From assembly GCF_014650575.1 (NCBI RefSeq), contig NZ_BMVF01000037.1, forward strand, positions 1 through 32,360: a DNA stretch of 32,360 nucleotides. Direction: 5' to 3'. Positions 25,901-30,596 of the stretch are shown here, in pieces. The notes beneath the pieces are model-generated. The model was not told the origin of the DNA and searched no databases. It was given only the letters and a program-made list of their open reading frames with translations. The DNA comes from Streptomyces naganishii JCM 4654. Its GTDB lineage: Bacteria > Actinomycetota > Actinomycetes > Streptomycetales > Streptomycetaceae. The number at the start of each line of letters is the position of its first letter. Positions within the stretch are counted from its first letter, which is position 1. The position numbers were made by a program, and so were the translations under genes.

Positions 25901-28900
25901 CGCACCCTGCACGTGGACGAGCCCTCGCCGCACGTGGACTGGTCCGCGGGTGCGGTGGAGCTGCTGACCGAGGCCCGGGAATGGCCGGAGCCCATCGGCC
26001 GTCCGCGCCGGGCGGCGATCTCGTCGTTCGGCTTCAGCGGCACGAACGCCCACACGATCCTCGAAGAGGCCCCGCGGGAGGAGCCGGCGAGTGCCGGCGA
26101 TCCTGTCGCCGGCCTGCCGTGCGTGCCTGTGGTGCTGAGCGCCAAGACCGGTGACGCGTTGCGTGCGCAGGCGGAGCGTCTGCGGGACCGTATGGAAGCC
26201 GACCCGGAGCTCACGCCTCTCGACGCGGCCTACTCGCTGGCCACCGGGCGGGGTGTCTTCGAGCACCGCGCGGTGGTCGTCGGGGGCGACCGGGACGCCC
26301 TACTCGTGGGCCTGACCTCCCTTACTGAGGGGGCCGAGACCGCCACGGGCCTGGTACGCGGCACGGCCACCGGCGGCGGCAAGCTGGCGTTCCTGTTCAC
26401 GGGGCAGGGCAGCCAGCGGCCGGGGATGGGCCGGGAGTTGTACGAGGCGTATCCGGTGTTCGCGCGGGCGCTGGACGAGGTCTTCGAGCGGTTCGAACTG
26501 CCGCTGCGTGAAGCGCTTTTCGGGGATGATTCGGGGCTGCTCGACCAGACCGCCTACACCCAGCCGGCCCTCTTCGCCATCGAGGTGGCGTTGTTCCGGC
26601 TGCTGGAGTCGTGGGGTGTGCGGCCGGACTTCCTCTCCGGGCACTCGATCGGCGAGGTGGCGGCCGCTCACTGTGCGGGTGTGCTGTCGCTGGAGGACGC
26701 CTGCACGCTGGTCGCGGCGCGTGGCCGGCTCATGCAGGAACTGCCCGAAGGCGGCGCGATGGTGGCTGTCCAGGCCACCGAGGAGGAGGTCACCCCGTAC
26801 CTCACCGATGCGGACGCCGTGAGCATTGCGGCTGTCAACGGGCCGGCCTCCGTCGTCATCGCCGGTGACGAAACCGCCGTACTGGACATCGCCGCGACGT
26901 TCGAGGAGCAGGGGCGCAAGACCAAGCGTCTCACCGTCAGTCATGCCTTCCACTCCCCGCACATGGACGGCATGCTGGACGCCTTCCGCGAGGTGGCCGA
27001 GGGCCTGGCCTACGAAGCCCCCCGCATCCCCGTCGTCTCCAACCTGACCGGCGCCATCGCGGACGCCGACGAGATCACCACCCCCGACTTCTGGGTCCGT
27101 CACGTCCGTGAGGCCGTCCGCTTCCACGACGGCACGAGGGCGCTGGAAGCGGCGAACGTCACGACGTACGTGGAACTGGGCCCGGACGGCGTCCTCTGCG
27201 CCCTCGCCCAGGAGTCCGTCACCGGCGAAGACCGAGCGTTCGTCCCGGTGCTCCGCAAGGACCGTCCCGAACCCGAATCCCTCACCACGGCCCTCGCCCA
27301 CGCCCACACCCGTGGGATCGCGGTCGACTGGCAGGCGTTCTACGCGGGCACCGGCGCCCGTCGCGTCGACCTGCCCACCTACGCCTTCCAGCACCGGCGC
27401 TACTGGCTGGAGGCGCCCGCGGGCTGGGTGGGCGACATGGCCTCGGCCGGCCTGGGCGAGGCGGGTCACCCCCTGCTGGGCGCGGTGGCCGAACTGCCCG
27501 GCCGCGACGACTTCCTGTTCACCGGCCGGCTGTCCCTGGCCACGCACCCCTGGCTCGCGGAGCACACCGTGTCCGGCACCGTGCTGGTGCCGGGCGCCGC
27601 GATCGTCGAACTGGCACTGCACGCAGGGGAACACGTGGGATGCGACCGGCTCGACCAACTCGTCCTCGAAACCCCGCTCGTACTGCCCGAGAAGGGCGCG
27701 CTGCAACTGCGTTTGACGCTCGGCGAGGAGGACGAGTCCGGCCGCAGGTCCCTCGGGCTGTACTCGCGCCCGCAGGACGCGCCCGCCGACGACCCCTGGA
27801 CACGGCACGCCGACGGTCTCCTGGCCGGCGGCGCACCGGAGCGAGCGCGGACCGCCGACCCCGCCATGTCGCAGGAGGAGTGGCCGCCGGCCGGCGCCGA
27901 GGCCGTCGAAACCTCCGGGCTCTACGACGACTTCGCCGCCCTCGGGCTCGGCTACGGCCCGGCGTTCCAAGGTCTGCGGGCCGCTTGGCGGGCCGGGGAC
28001 GAAGTGTTCGCCGAGGTCGCCCTGGCGGAGGAACAGAGGGCGGACGCGAACGCCTACGGACTCCATCCCGCCCTCCTCGACGCGGCGTTGCACGCCATCG
28101 GGCTCGGGGGCTACTTCCCGGCGGACGGCGCGGCACGGCTGCCGTTCCTCTGGGAGGGCGTACGGCTGCACGCGGCCGGCGCGGCCACCGTGCGGGTGCG
28201 GGTGTCGGCGGCCGGAACGGACGCCGTCTCGCTGACCCTGACCGACGAGAGCGGTCTGCCGGTCGCCTCGGTGGACTCCCTCGTACTGCGCCCGCTCGCC
28301 GCCGGCCAACTGGCCGCCGCCCGGAACGCGTCGGGCCACCACGACTCACTGTTCCGGGTCGACTGGGCGGCGCTGCCCGCTTCCGCGCACACTGCGAACA
28401 CGGCGGCGAGCCCGCCGCGCTGGGCCGTCCTCGGCAGCGACGATCTCAAGCTGGGCGACGCGCTCGCCCGAGCCGGCGCGCGGATCACGGCGTACGGCAG
28501 CTTGGACGAACTCGTCGCTGACGAGGCGGAGATCACGGGAGCCGCAGGCGACTCCCAGGCCCCGGACGTCGTGTTCGTCCCCTGCGTCCTCGATCTGGCC
28601 CGTACCGAGGACGTCGCCGCCGCGACCCGTGCGGCGACCGGGCAGGTGCTCGGCCTGATCCACGAGTGGCTCGCCGAGGACCGCCTCGACTCCGGTCCGC
28701 TCGCGGCGACACGGCTCGCCGTGGTGACGCGCGGCGCGGTCGCCGTGGGCCCGGACGAGGACGTGGACGACCTGGTCCACTCGGCCGTGTGGGGTCTGGT
28801 GAGGTCGGCGCAGGCCGAGCACCCGGGCCGGTTCCTGCTGCTCGACCTCGACGGCGAGGAGGTCCCGGCGCACGAACTGGCCGCCGTCCTCGCCGGGGAC

Positions 28901-30475
28901 ACCGACGAGACGCAGCTCGCCGTACGGGCCGGAGCGCTCCACGCCCCGCGCCTCGCCCGGGTCCCGTCCGCCACCGCCGGCGACCGGCCGCCGGCGGCGC
29001 TGGGCCCGGACGGCACGGTGCTGATCACCGGCGCCACCGGAACGCTCGGCGGGCTGCTGGCCCGGCACCTGGTGACCGAGCGCGGCGCACGCAACCTGCT
29101 GCTGGTCAGCAGGCGCGGCGCCGCCGCGGCGGGCGCCCCCGAACTGGCCGCGGAGCTCGCCCGGTCGGGCGCGGCGGTGACCTGGGCGGCCTGCGACACG
29201 GCGGACCGGGAGGCCCTGGCCGCGGTGCTGGAGACGGTGCCGGCCGCGCATCCGCTGACCGCCGTGGTGCACACCGCGGGCGTACTCGACGACGGCATCC
29301 TCGAGTCGATGACGCCCGAGCGTGTCGAGCGGGTCATGCGGCCGAAGGTGGACGCCGCCTGGAACCTGCACGAACTGACCCGGGACCTGGATCTGTCGGC
29401 GTTCGTGCTGTTCTCCTCGGCGGCGGGTGTCTTCGGCAACCCCGGGCAGGCCAACTACGCGGCGGCCAACACCTTCCTCGACGCCCTCGCCCTGCACCGC
29501 CGCGCCCAGGGCCTCCCCGCGGTCTCCCTCGCCTGGGGCCTGTGGGCCGACGACGGCGCGAACCAGGCCGCGGGCAGCGACGCGAACAGTGACGCCAACC
29601 GTGACACGAACCGCGACGCCAACCGTGACACGAAGCGCGACGCGGACCGTGACGTGAACAGCGGCATGGCGGCCGGCCTCGACGCGACCGGCCGGCAGCG
29701 GATCGCCGGAGGCGGCATGGCCGCCCTCGCCGCCGACGAGGGGCTCGCCCTCTTCGACGCCGCCGGCGCGCTGGACGAGGGCCTGCTGGTGGCCACCCGC
29801 CTGGACCTCGCCATCCTGCGCGCACGGCACGCCGGCGACGGAGCCGATGGCGCAACCGCCGTACCGCCCCTGCTGCGCGGCCTGATCCGCGCCCCCCGCC
29901 GCCGTACGGCAGCAGGAGCGGCAGCGGGCACGGGCAGCGGCCCGGACGCACGCACGCTGGCCGACCGCCTCACCGGAGTCTCCACCGCCGAGCGGGAACG
30001 CATCCTGCTCGACCTGGTGCGCGCCCAGGTGGCCGCGGTGCTCGGACACCAGGACGCGGCCGCCATCGGACCGGACGCCGCCTTCAAGGAACTCGGCTTC
30101 GACTCGCTGACCGCCGTGGAACTGCGCAACCGCCTCGGCGCGGCGACCGGACTGCGGCTGGCCGCCACCCTGGTCTTCGACTACCCGACACCCGGCGCCC
30201 TGGCCGGTCACGTCGGCACGCTGCTCCCGCAGGGGGACGACGGGCCGTCGATGTTCGACGACCTCGACCGCCTCGAAGCCGCCCTGTCGGCCGCGCCGGC
30301 CGCGGCCGACAGCGTCACCCGCTCCCGGATCACCATGCGCCTCCAGGCCCTGCTGACCAGGTGGAACGAAGCCCAGGGCGCGGCGGCCGACGCCGCCGAA
30401 GAAGACAACGACCTCGAAACAGTCACAGACGACGAGCTCTTCGACCTGCTCGACGACGAGCTCGGCTCGGCCTGA
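13904..30475 (+). CDS. Modular type I polyketide synthase, three KS-AT-DH-KR-ACP modules (polyene segment)
   Basis: This is a complete gene of 5523 codons. The start ATG at 13904 begins a basic coiled-coil docking helix (residues 1-33) and directly follows an in-frame TAA at 13901-13903; a GTG at 13907 is a possible but less likely alternative. Domains by residue: KS 34-463, AT 566-914, DH 925-1202, KR catalytic part 1427-1620, ACP 1711-1790; KS 1811-2249, AT 2361-2715, DH 2727-3014, KR 3224-3420, ACP 3512-3596; KS 3628-4055, AT 4160-4503, DH 4516-4803, KR 5034-5279, ACP 5356-5440; docking tail 5445-5523. All three ATs carry GHSIG and HAFH (malonyl type), all KRs carry LDD (B type) and all DHs keep HxxxGxxxxP and the catalytic Asp, so three consecutive trans double bonds are predicted. 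The last KR carries a 28-residue repeat insertion. The next PKS gene starts 22 bp downstream, probably in the same transcript. Confidence 0.98.
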   Translation: MVNEEKYLDYLKRATTDLREARRRLREVEERDTEPIAVVAMSCRYPGGVRTPEDLWALVARGGDAASGYPTDRGWDTDVLFDPEPDADGRPRQYVPEGGFLHDAAEFDPAFFGISPREALAMDPQQRLLLETSWEAFERAGIDPLSLRGSRTGVFAGVMYHDYGARLFSVPEEVEGFLGNGSSGSIASGRVAYTFGLEGPAVTIDTACSSSLVAVHLAAQALRNGECTLALAGGVTVMSTPGTFTEFSRQRGLALDGRCKSFADAADGTGWGEGAGVLLLERLSDARRNGHRVLALVRGSAVNQDGASSGLTAPNGPSQQRVIRQALATARLSPTHIDAVEAHGTGTTLGDPIEAQALLATYGQGREDDRPLWLGSIKSNIGHTQAAAGVAGIIKMVMAMRYGVLPRTLHVDVPTRNVDWSAGAVSLLTEAREWPETGRPRRAAVSSFGISGTNAHTILEQAPEEEGEPDQESPEGRNGVPVLWPLSARTPEALRTQAERLGSHLTAHPGASVTAVGRTLATGRAAFDHRAVVVGHDLGTLLTGLDALATGEDRPGVLRGRARPGKLAFLFTGQGSQRLGMGRELYETHPVFARALDEIFARFGLPLREVMFGGGEDAGLLDQTQYTQPALFAVEVALFRLLESWGVRPDFVSGHSIGELAAAHCAGVLSLKDACTLVEARGRLMQELPAGGAMVAVQAAEDEVTPYLADTDAVSIAAVNGPASVVIAGDETAVLDIAAALEEQGRKTRRLTVSHAFHSPHMDGMLDAFREVAEGLSYEAPRIPVVSNLTGAIADAEEITTPDFWVRHVREAVRFADGVRALESANVTTYVELGPDGVLCAMAQDCLSADDEHAPAFVPVLRRGVAEADSAATALAVAHVRGVPVAWGEVYAGTGTGRVDLPTYPFQRERYWLDGGRPPGDVTSAGLGAAGHPLLGAAVALADTDGFLLTGRLALDTHPWLADHAVMGSVLLPGTAFVELAVRAGDQVGCDHLEELTLQAPLVLSTAAGVQIQLSVGAPDESGRRSLSVYSRSEEAPADAQWTRHAEGVLTTSAAGTGAAADLTVWPPEGAVAVPLDGLYDDLAAAGLTYGPVFRGVRAAWRRGEEVFAEVELGEDQSAQAGSYGLHPALLDSALHVLGLGGPVTEDGRGRLPFSWSGVSLHATGASAARVRLAGAGRQDVVSLTVADGNGRAVAHVEELTLRAVSARDVRAGGRHESLFRVEWAAVPVPAVIPAGRWAVLGDDGALPGLEVAERYPDLDGLRAALDADTATVPDAVLVPCMPAEADADAETGAEAGAEADSVAGATERALGLLRSWLADERLADARLVFVTRGAVAAGAGEAVGDLTHAAVHGLVRSAQSEHPDRFLLVDLDGPVTALPAALACGEPEIAVRAATLRAPRLARAADIDPGTDIGPGTSSRPLHAPDGRVLVTGATGTLGGLVARHLVAEHGVRHLLLVSRRGDATEGAHQLTAELAESGAEVTWAACDVADRDALAEVLDGVPAEHPLTAVVHTAGVLDDGVVESLTGERLRSVLRPKADAALNLHHLTRDHDLSAFVLFSSAAGVFGSPGQANYAAANTFLDALAHHRRAQGLPAVSLAWGLWDADGGMAGALDAADVDRMNRGGVRGLLAAEALRLLDTALSSTDPLLVPTRLDLAAVRANAASAGVPPLLRGLVRVPSRRTAGTPGAAAGGSAPAHLAHDLAGLSEAEQERLLLDLVRTHVSATLGHDGPRAIDPEVAFKELGFDSLTAVELRNRLGAATGMRLPATLVFDHPTSTVLARHLRTEIAGTRGAGNTAAVATTAAAEQEPVAIVAMSCRFPGGVRGPEDLWEAVAAGLDGITPFPADRGWDVDALYHPDPDHPGTSYTREGGFLHDAGDFDPSLFGISPREALATDPQQRLLLETAWEAFERAGIDPASLRGSSTGVFAGVMYHDYASVLEDASTAAASGTAGGAGIAEGSLGSGSTGSIASGRVSYTFGLEGPAVTIDTACSSSLVALHLAVQALRSGECSLALAGGVTVMATPGTFVGFSRQRGLAADGRCRAFAAGADGTGWSEGVGLLLVERLSDARRNGHPVLAVVRGSAVNQDGASNGLTAPNGPSQQRVIRQALANARLTAADVDAVEAHGTGTTLGDPIEAQALLATYGQERAGERPLWLGSVKSNFGHTQAAAGVAGVIKMVMAMRHGVLPRTLHVDEPSPHVDWSAGAVSLLTENREWPDTGRPRRAAVSSFGISGTNAHTIIEQAPALADEAGVAEEPRTEAVEESGADAVDVLWPVSGATEEALRAQAERLRAHLAARPGLRPADVGHTLATARAALAHRAAVVGADRETLLAGLGSLAEDRTAPGLVRARVGSAARTAFLFTGQGSQRPGMGRQLHASHPVFAEALDAVCAELDKHLELPLKDVLFGTERQQGEKDRHGLLDQTAYAQAALFAVEVALFRQLEAWGVRPDFLAGHSIGELSAAHCAGVLSLEDACTLVAARGRLMQELPGEGGAMVAVQASEEEVAPYLTDVVSVAAVNGPTSVVVSGDEDAVLAIAAAFGERGRRTRRLTVSHAFHSPHMDGMLEAFREVAEGLSYAAPRIPVVSTLTGALVTPDEIRTPDHWVRHVREAVRFCSAVRTLEAEGVTTFLELGPDGVLSAMGQECVTGDGTTAFAPALRGGRPESGTLTAALALAHVRGQRPDWDAVFAAARPRRVELPTYAFRRRRYWPRAGGRPAGDPAALGLAGAGHPLLGATVELADDDGVVFTGRLSARTHPWLADHVVSGSVLLPGTAFVELVTHAGGQVGCDRLEELTLGAPLILPEHGAVHVQLVLGAPDDSGRRTVTLHSRAENGAAEEPWTRHAEGTVVAASADAGHPVPADPAAWPPPEATAVALGERYEELAAAGLAYGPAFRGLRAAWLRGDEVYAEVELPEDERQTAGAYGIHPALLDAVLHAVGLGGYFPDDADDQARLPFSWRGVTLHAVGAPALRVRVTKAGPDAVALQVADDTGRPVASVDSLVLRPLPAGGLGPARRESLFRVEWTPVTAGASAVPSAASGEPPWVVVGEAFGDEPSDHPDLPSLAAAVASGAPVPGTVLLPLLPASRGADDTDDTDGAGAVRDAVVSALSAVQFWLSEERFAASRLVVLTRGAVAAGPVEDVTDLAHAAVWGLARSAQSEHPGRLVLIDSDEVLTSLPSAAFTADEPQLALREGRLLAPRLTHATTEAVAADAVPAIDPDGTVLVTGATGTLGRQVARHLVAGHGVRHLLLTSRRGADAEGSAELLAGLRESGAETVRLAACDAADADALSALLDTVPAAHPLTAVVHAAGVLDDGTVASLTPERVETVLRPKADAALNLHRLTRDRELSAFVLFSSAAGVFGNPGQANYAAANTFLDALAHHRRAQGLPAVSLAWGLWAEPGEMTGELAATDRDRMRRGGVTALTTEGGLGLLDAALARGAEPLLVPIRLDTAAVAARAETDGLPPLLRGLVRTRPGAGRRATLGGGADRRRASEGSLVRRLTGLPREEQAGALLELVRDQVAAVLAYDPSDPSQRIDADRSFRELGFDSLTAVELRNRLTTATGLRLPATLVFDHPTPAVLAGFLRGALLDDGSGTGTGADGRAALQIGGGTATATAGAGDPIAIVSLACRYPGGVRTPEDLWRLVVDGRDAIGEFPHDRGWDLDALYDTDPDRTGTSYTLQGGFVENAGHFDPAFFGISPREAVAMDPQQRLLLETSWEALERAGIDPSAVRGSRTGVFAGVMYHDYASRLAALPEGVEGFLGTGNSGSVVSGRLAYTFGLEGPAVTVDTACSSSLVALHLAVQALRNGECDLALAGGVTVMATPAAFVEFSRQRGLSADGRCKAFAADADGTGWSEGAGVLLVERLSDARRNGHPVLALVRGSAVNQDGASNGLTAPNGPAQQRVIGQALASAGLRAADVDAVEAHGTGTTLGDPIEAQALLATYGQDRAAEDRPLWLGSVKSNLGHTQAAAGVAGVIKMVMAMRHGVLPRTLHVDEPSPHVDWSAGAVELLTEAREWPEPIGRPRRAAISSFGFSGTNAHTILEEAPREEPASAGDPVAGLPCVPVVLSAKTGDALRAQAERLRDRMEADPELTPLDAAYSLATGRGVFEHRAVVVGGDRDALLVGLTSLTEGAETATGLVRGTATGGGKLAFLFTGQGSQRPGMGRELYEAYPVFARALDEVFERFELPLREALFGDDSGLLDQTAYTQPALFAIEVALFRLLESWGVRPDFLSGHSIGEVAAAHCAGVLSLEDACTLVAARGRLMQELPEGGAMVAVQATEEEVTPYLTDADAVSIAAVNGPASVVIAGDETAVLDIAATFEEQGRKTKRLTVSHAFHSPHMDGMLDAFREVAEGLAYEAPRIPVVSNLTGAIADADEITTPDFWVRHVREAVRFHDGTRALEAANVTTYVELGPDGVLCALAQESVTGEDRAFVPVLRKDRPEPESLTTALAHAHTRGIAVDWQAFYAGTGARRVDLPTYAFQHRRYWLEAPAGWVGDMASAGLGEAGHPLLGAVAELPGRDDFLFTGRLSLATHPWLAEHTVSGTVLVPGAAIVELALHAGEHVGCDRLDQLVLETPLVLPEKGALQLRLTLGEEDESGRRSLGLYSRPQDAPADDPWTRHADGLLAGGAPERARTADPAMSQEEWPPAGAEAVETSGLYDDFAALGLGYGPAFQGLRAAWRAGDEVFAEVALAEEQRADANAYGLHPALLDAALHAIGLGGYFPADGAARLPFLWEGVRLHAAGAATVRVRVSAAGTDAVSLTLTDESGLPVASVDSLVLRPLAAGQLAAARNASGHHDSLFRVDWAALPASAHTANTAASPPRWAVLGSDDLKLGDALARAGARITAYGSLDELVADEAEITGAAGDSQAPDVVFVPCVLDLARTEDVAAATRAATGQVLGLIHEWLAEDRLDSGPLAATRLAVVTRGAVAVGPDEDVDDLVHSAVWGLVRSAQAEHPGRFLLLDLDGEEVPAHELAAVLAGDTDETQLAVRAGALHAPRLARVPSATAGDRPPAALGPDGTVLITGATGTLGGLLARHLVTERGARNLLLVSRRGAAAAGAPELAAELARSGAAVTWAACDTADREALAAVLETVPAAHPLTAVVHTAGVLDDGILESMTPERVERVMRPKVDAAWNLHELTRDLDLSAFVLFSSAAGVFGNPGQANYAAANTFLDALALHRRAQGLPAVSLAWGLWADDGANQAAGSDANSDANRDTNRDANRDTKRDADRDVNSGMAAGLDATGRQRIAGGGMAALAADEGLALFDAAGALDEGLLVATRLDLAILRARHAGDGADGATAVPPLLRGLIRAPRRRTAAGAAAGTGSGPDARTLADRLTGVSTAERERILLDLVRAQVAAVLGHQDAAAIGPDAAFKELGFDSLTAVELRNRLGAATGLRLAATLVFDYPTPGALAGHVGTLLPQGDDGPSMFDDLDRLEAALSAAPAAADSVTRSRITMRLQALLTRWNEAQGAAADAAEEDNDLETVTDDELFDLLDDELGSA
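14003..19275 (+). other. PKS module M4: KS-AT-DH-KR-ACP
   Basis: KS about 14003-15292 with Cys 14525, His 14930 and His 15050. AT about 15599-16643 with Ser 15869 (GHSIG) and HAFH at 16166-16177 (malonyl). DH about 16676-17510 with His 16793 in an intact HxxxGxxxxP and Asp 17297. KR structural part about 17545-18150 and catalytic part about 18182-18760, with TGATGTLG, LDD at 18458-18466 and Tyr 18629. ACP about 19034-19273 with Ser 19151. All key residues are present, so a trans double bond is predicted. An Ala/Glu/Asp-rich repeat (17753-17806) expands a loop of the KR structural part. Confidence 0.95.
17753..17806 (+). repeat. Ala/Glu/Asp/Gly low-complexity repeat in the KR structural subdomain of M4
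   Basis: Alternating GCG with GAG, GAT, GAC or GAA codons encode AEADADAETGAEAGAEAD after the VLVPCMP strand. The unit is six bases with drift. Confidence 0.8.
19334..24690 (+). other. PKS module M5: KS-AT-DH-KR-ACP
   Basis: KS about 19334-20650 with Cys 19883, His 20288 and His 20408. It differs from the others by about 11 extra, Ala/Gly/Ser-rich residues between the MYHDY motif and the GSGSTGS segment (about 19717-19810) and by ATDPQQR in place of AMDPQQR. AT about 20984-22046 with Ser 21284 and HAFH at 21578-21589 (malonyl). DH about 22082-22945 with His 22202 and Asp 22712. KR catalytic part about 23573-24160 with TGATGTLG, LDD at 23855-23863 and Tyr 24026. ACP about 24437-24690 with Ser 24569; this ACP has a few extra residues (DPSDPSQR) in its first loop. 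A trans double bond is predicted. Confidence 0.95.
23186..23206 (+). repeat. 9-bp repeat in the KR structural subdomain of M5
   Basis: Codons for DDT, DDT and D (GACGACACA, GATGACACA, GAC) follow the VLLPLLPASRG segment, again in the same loop as in M2-M4. Confidence 0.7.
29003..29740 (+). other. KR catalytic domain of M6 with 28-residue repeat insertion
   Basis: The catalytic KR is complete: TGATGTLG loop, LDD B-type marker, Lys in VMRPKVDAA, Ser in FSSAAG and Tyr 29456. Directly after SLAWGLWADDG, where sister KRs continue with the GM residues of the substrate-binding lid, there are six extra residues (ANQAAG), one Ser, and then seven tetrapeptide repeats of form D-x-x-(R/S). The normal sequence resumes at GMAAGLD (29663). 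The insert falls in a surface loop at the start of the lid and could either be a harmless extension or affect access to the active site. Confidence 0.9.
29579..29662 (+). repeat. 12-bp tandem repeat, seven units, inside the KR of M6
   Basis: Seven 4-codon units encode DANS, DANR, DTNR, DANR, DTKR, DADR and DVNS (residues 5226-5253 of the second PKS protein). Reading frame is kept on both sides. Confidence 0.95.
30236..30472 (+). other. C-terminal docking domain of the second PKS protein
   Basis: The segment after the M6 ACP contains DDLDRLEAAL, a second helix (TMRLQALLTRWNEAQ) and an acidic end (DDELFDLLDDELGSA). It is organised like the tail of the first protein and is predicted to dock with the protein starting at 30498. 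Confidence 0.85.
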
Positions 30476-30480
30476 GCCCG

Positions 30481-30488
30481 AGAAAGGA
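30481..30488 (+). promoter_or_regulatory. Ribosome binding site of the third PKS gene
   Basis: AGAAAGGA lies nine bases before the ATG at 30498, within the 22-bp gap after the TGA of the second PKS gene. It is a good purine-rich match to the 16S anti-Shine-Dalgarno sequence and supports this start and operon-like translation. Confidence 0.75.
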
Positions 30489-30497
30489 CCCGACGCG

Positions 30498-30596
30498 ATG
30501 GCGAACGAGGACAAGCTCCGCGACTACCTCAAGCGGGCCACCGCCGACCTGCGCCAGGCCCGCCGGCGGCTGCGCGAGGCCGAGGAGCGGAACCAG
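30498..30596 (+). other. N-terminal docking coiled coil of the third PKS protein
   Basis: The first 33 residues begin MANEDKLRDYLKRAT and differ from the N-terminus of the second protein at only about eight positions. It ends before the KS motif EPIAIVAMSC. Confidence 0.88.

Larger units (their letters stand above)
24785..30220 (+). other. PKS module M6: KS-AT-DH-KR-ACP, KR with repeat insertion
   Basis: KS about 24785-26068 with Cys 25301, His 25706 and His 25829. AT about 26381-27410 with Ser 26645 (GHSIG) and HAFH at 26942-26953 (malonyl). DH about 27449-28312 with His 27563 in an intact HxxxGxxxxP and Asp 28079. KR structural part about 28345-28990 and catalytic part about 29003-29740, with TGATGTLG, LDD at 29285-29293 and Tyr 29456. 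Seven tetrapeptide repeats (29579-29662) are inserted after WADDG. ACP about 29969-30220 with Ser 30104. If the insertion is tolerated, the module makes the fifth consecutive trans double bond. Confidence 0.94.

Noticed and set aside
26321..26326. TTA triplets as possible bldA-dependent leucine codons.
   Set aside because: The TTA strings I noticed (for example near 26322, 14105 and 13923) are out of the PKS frame; I saw no in-frame TTA.
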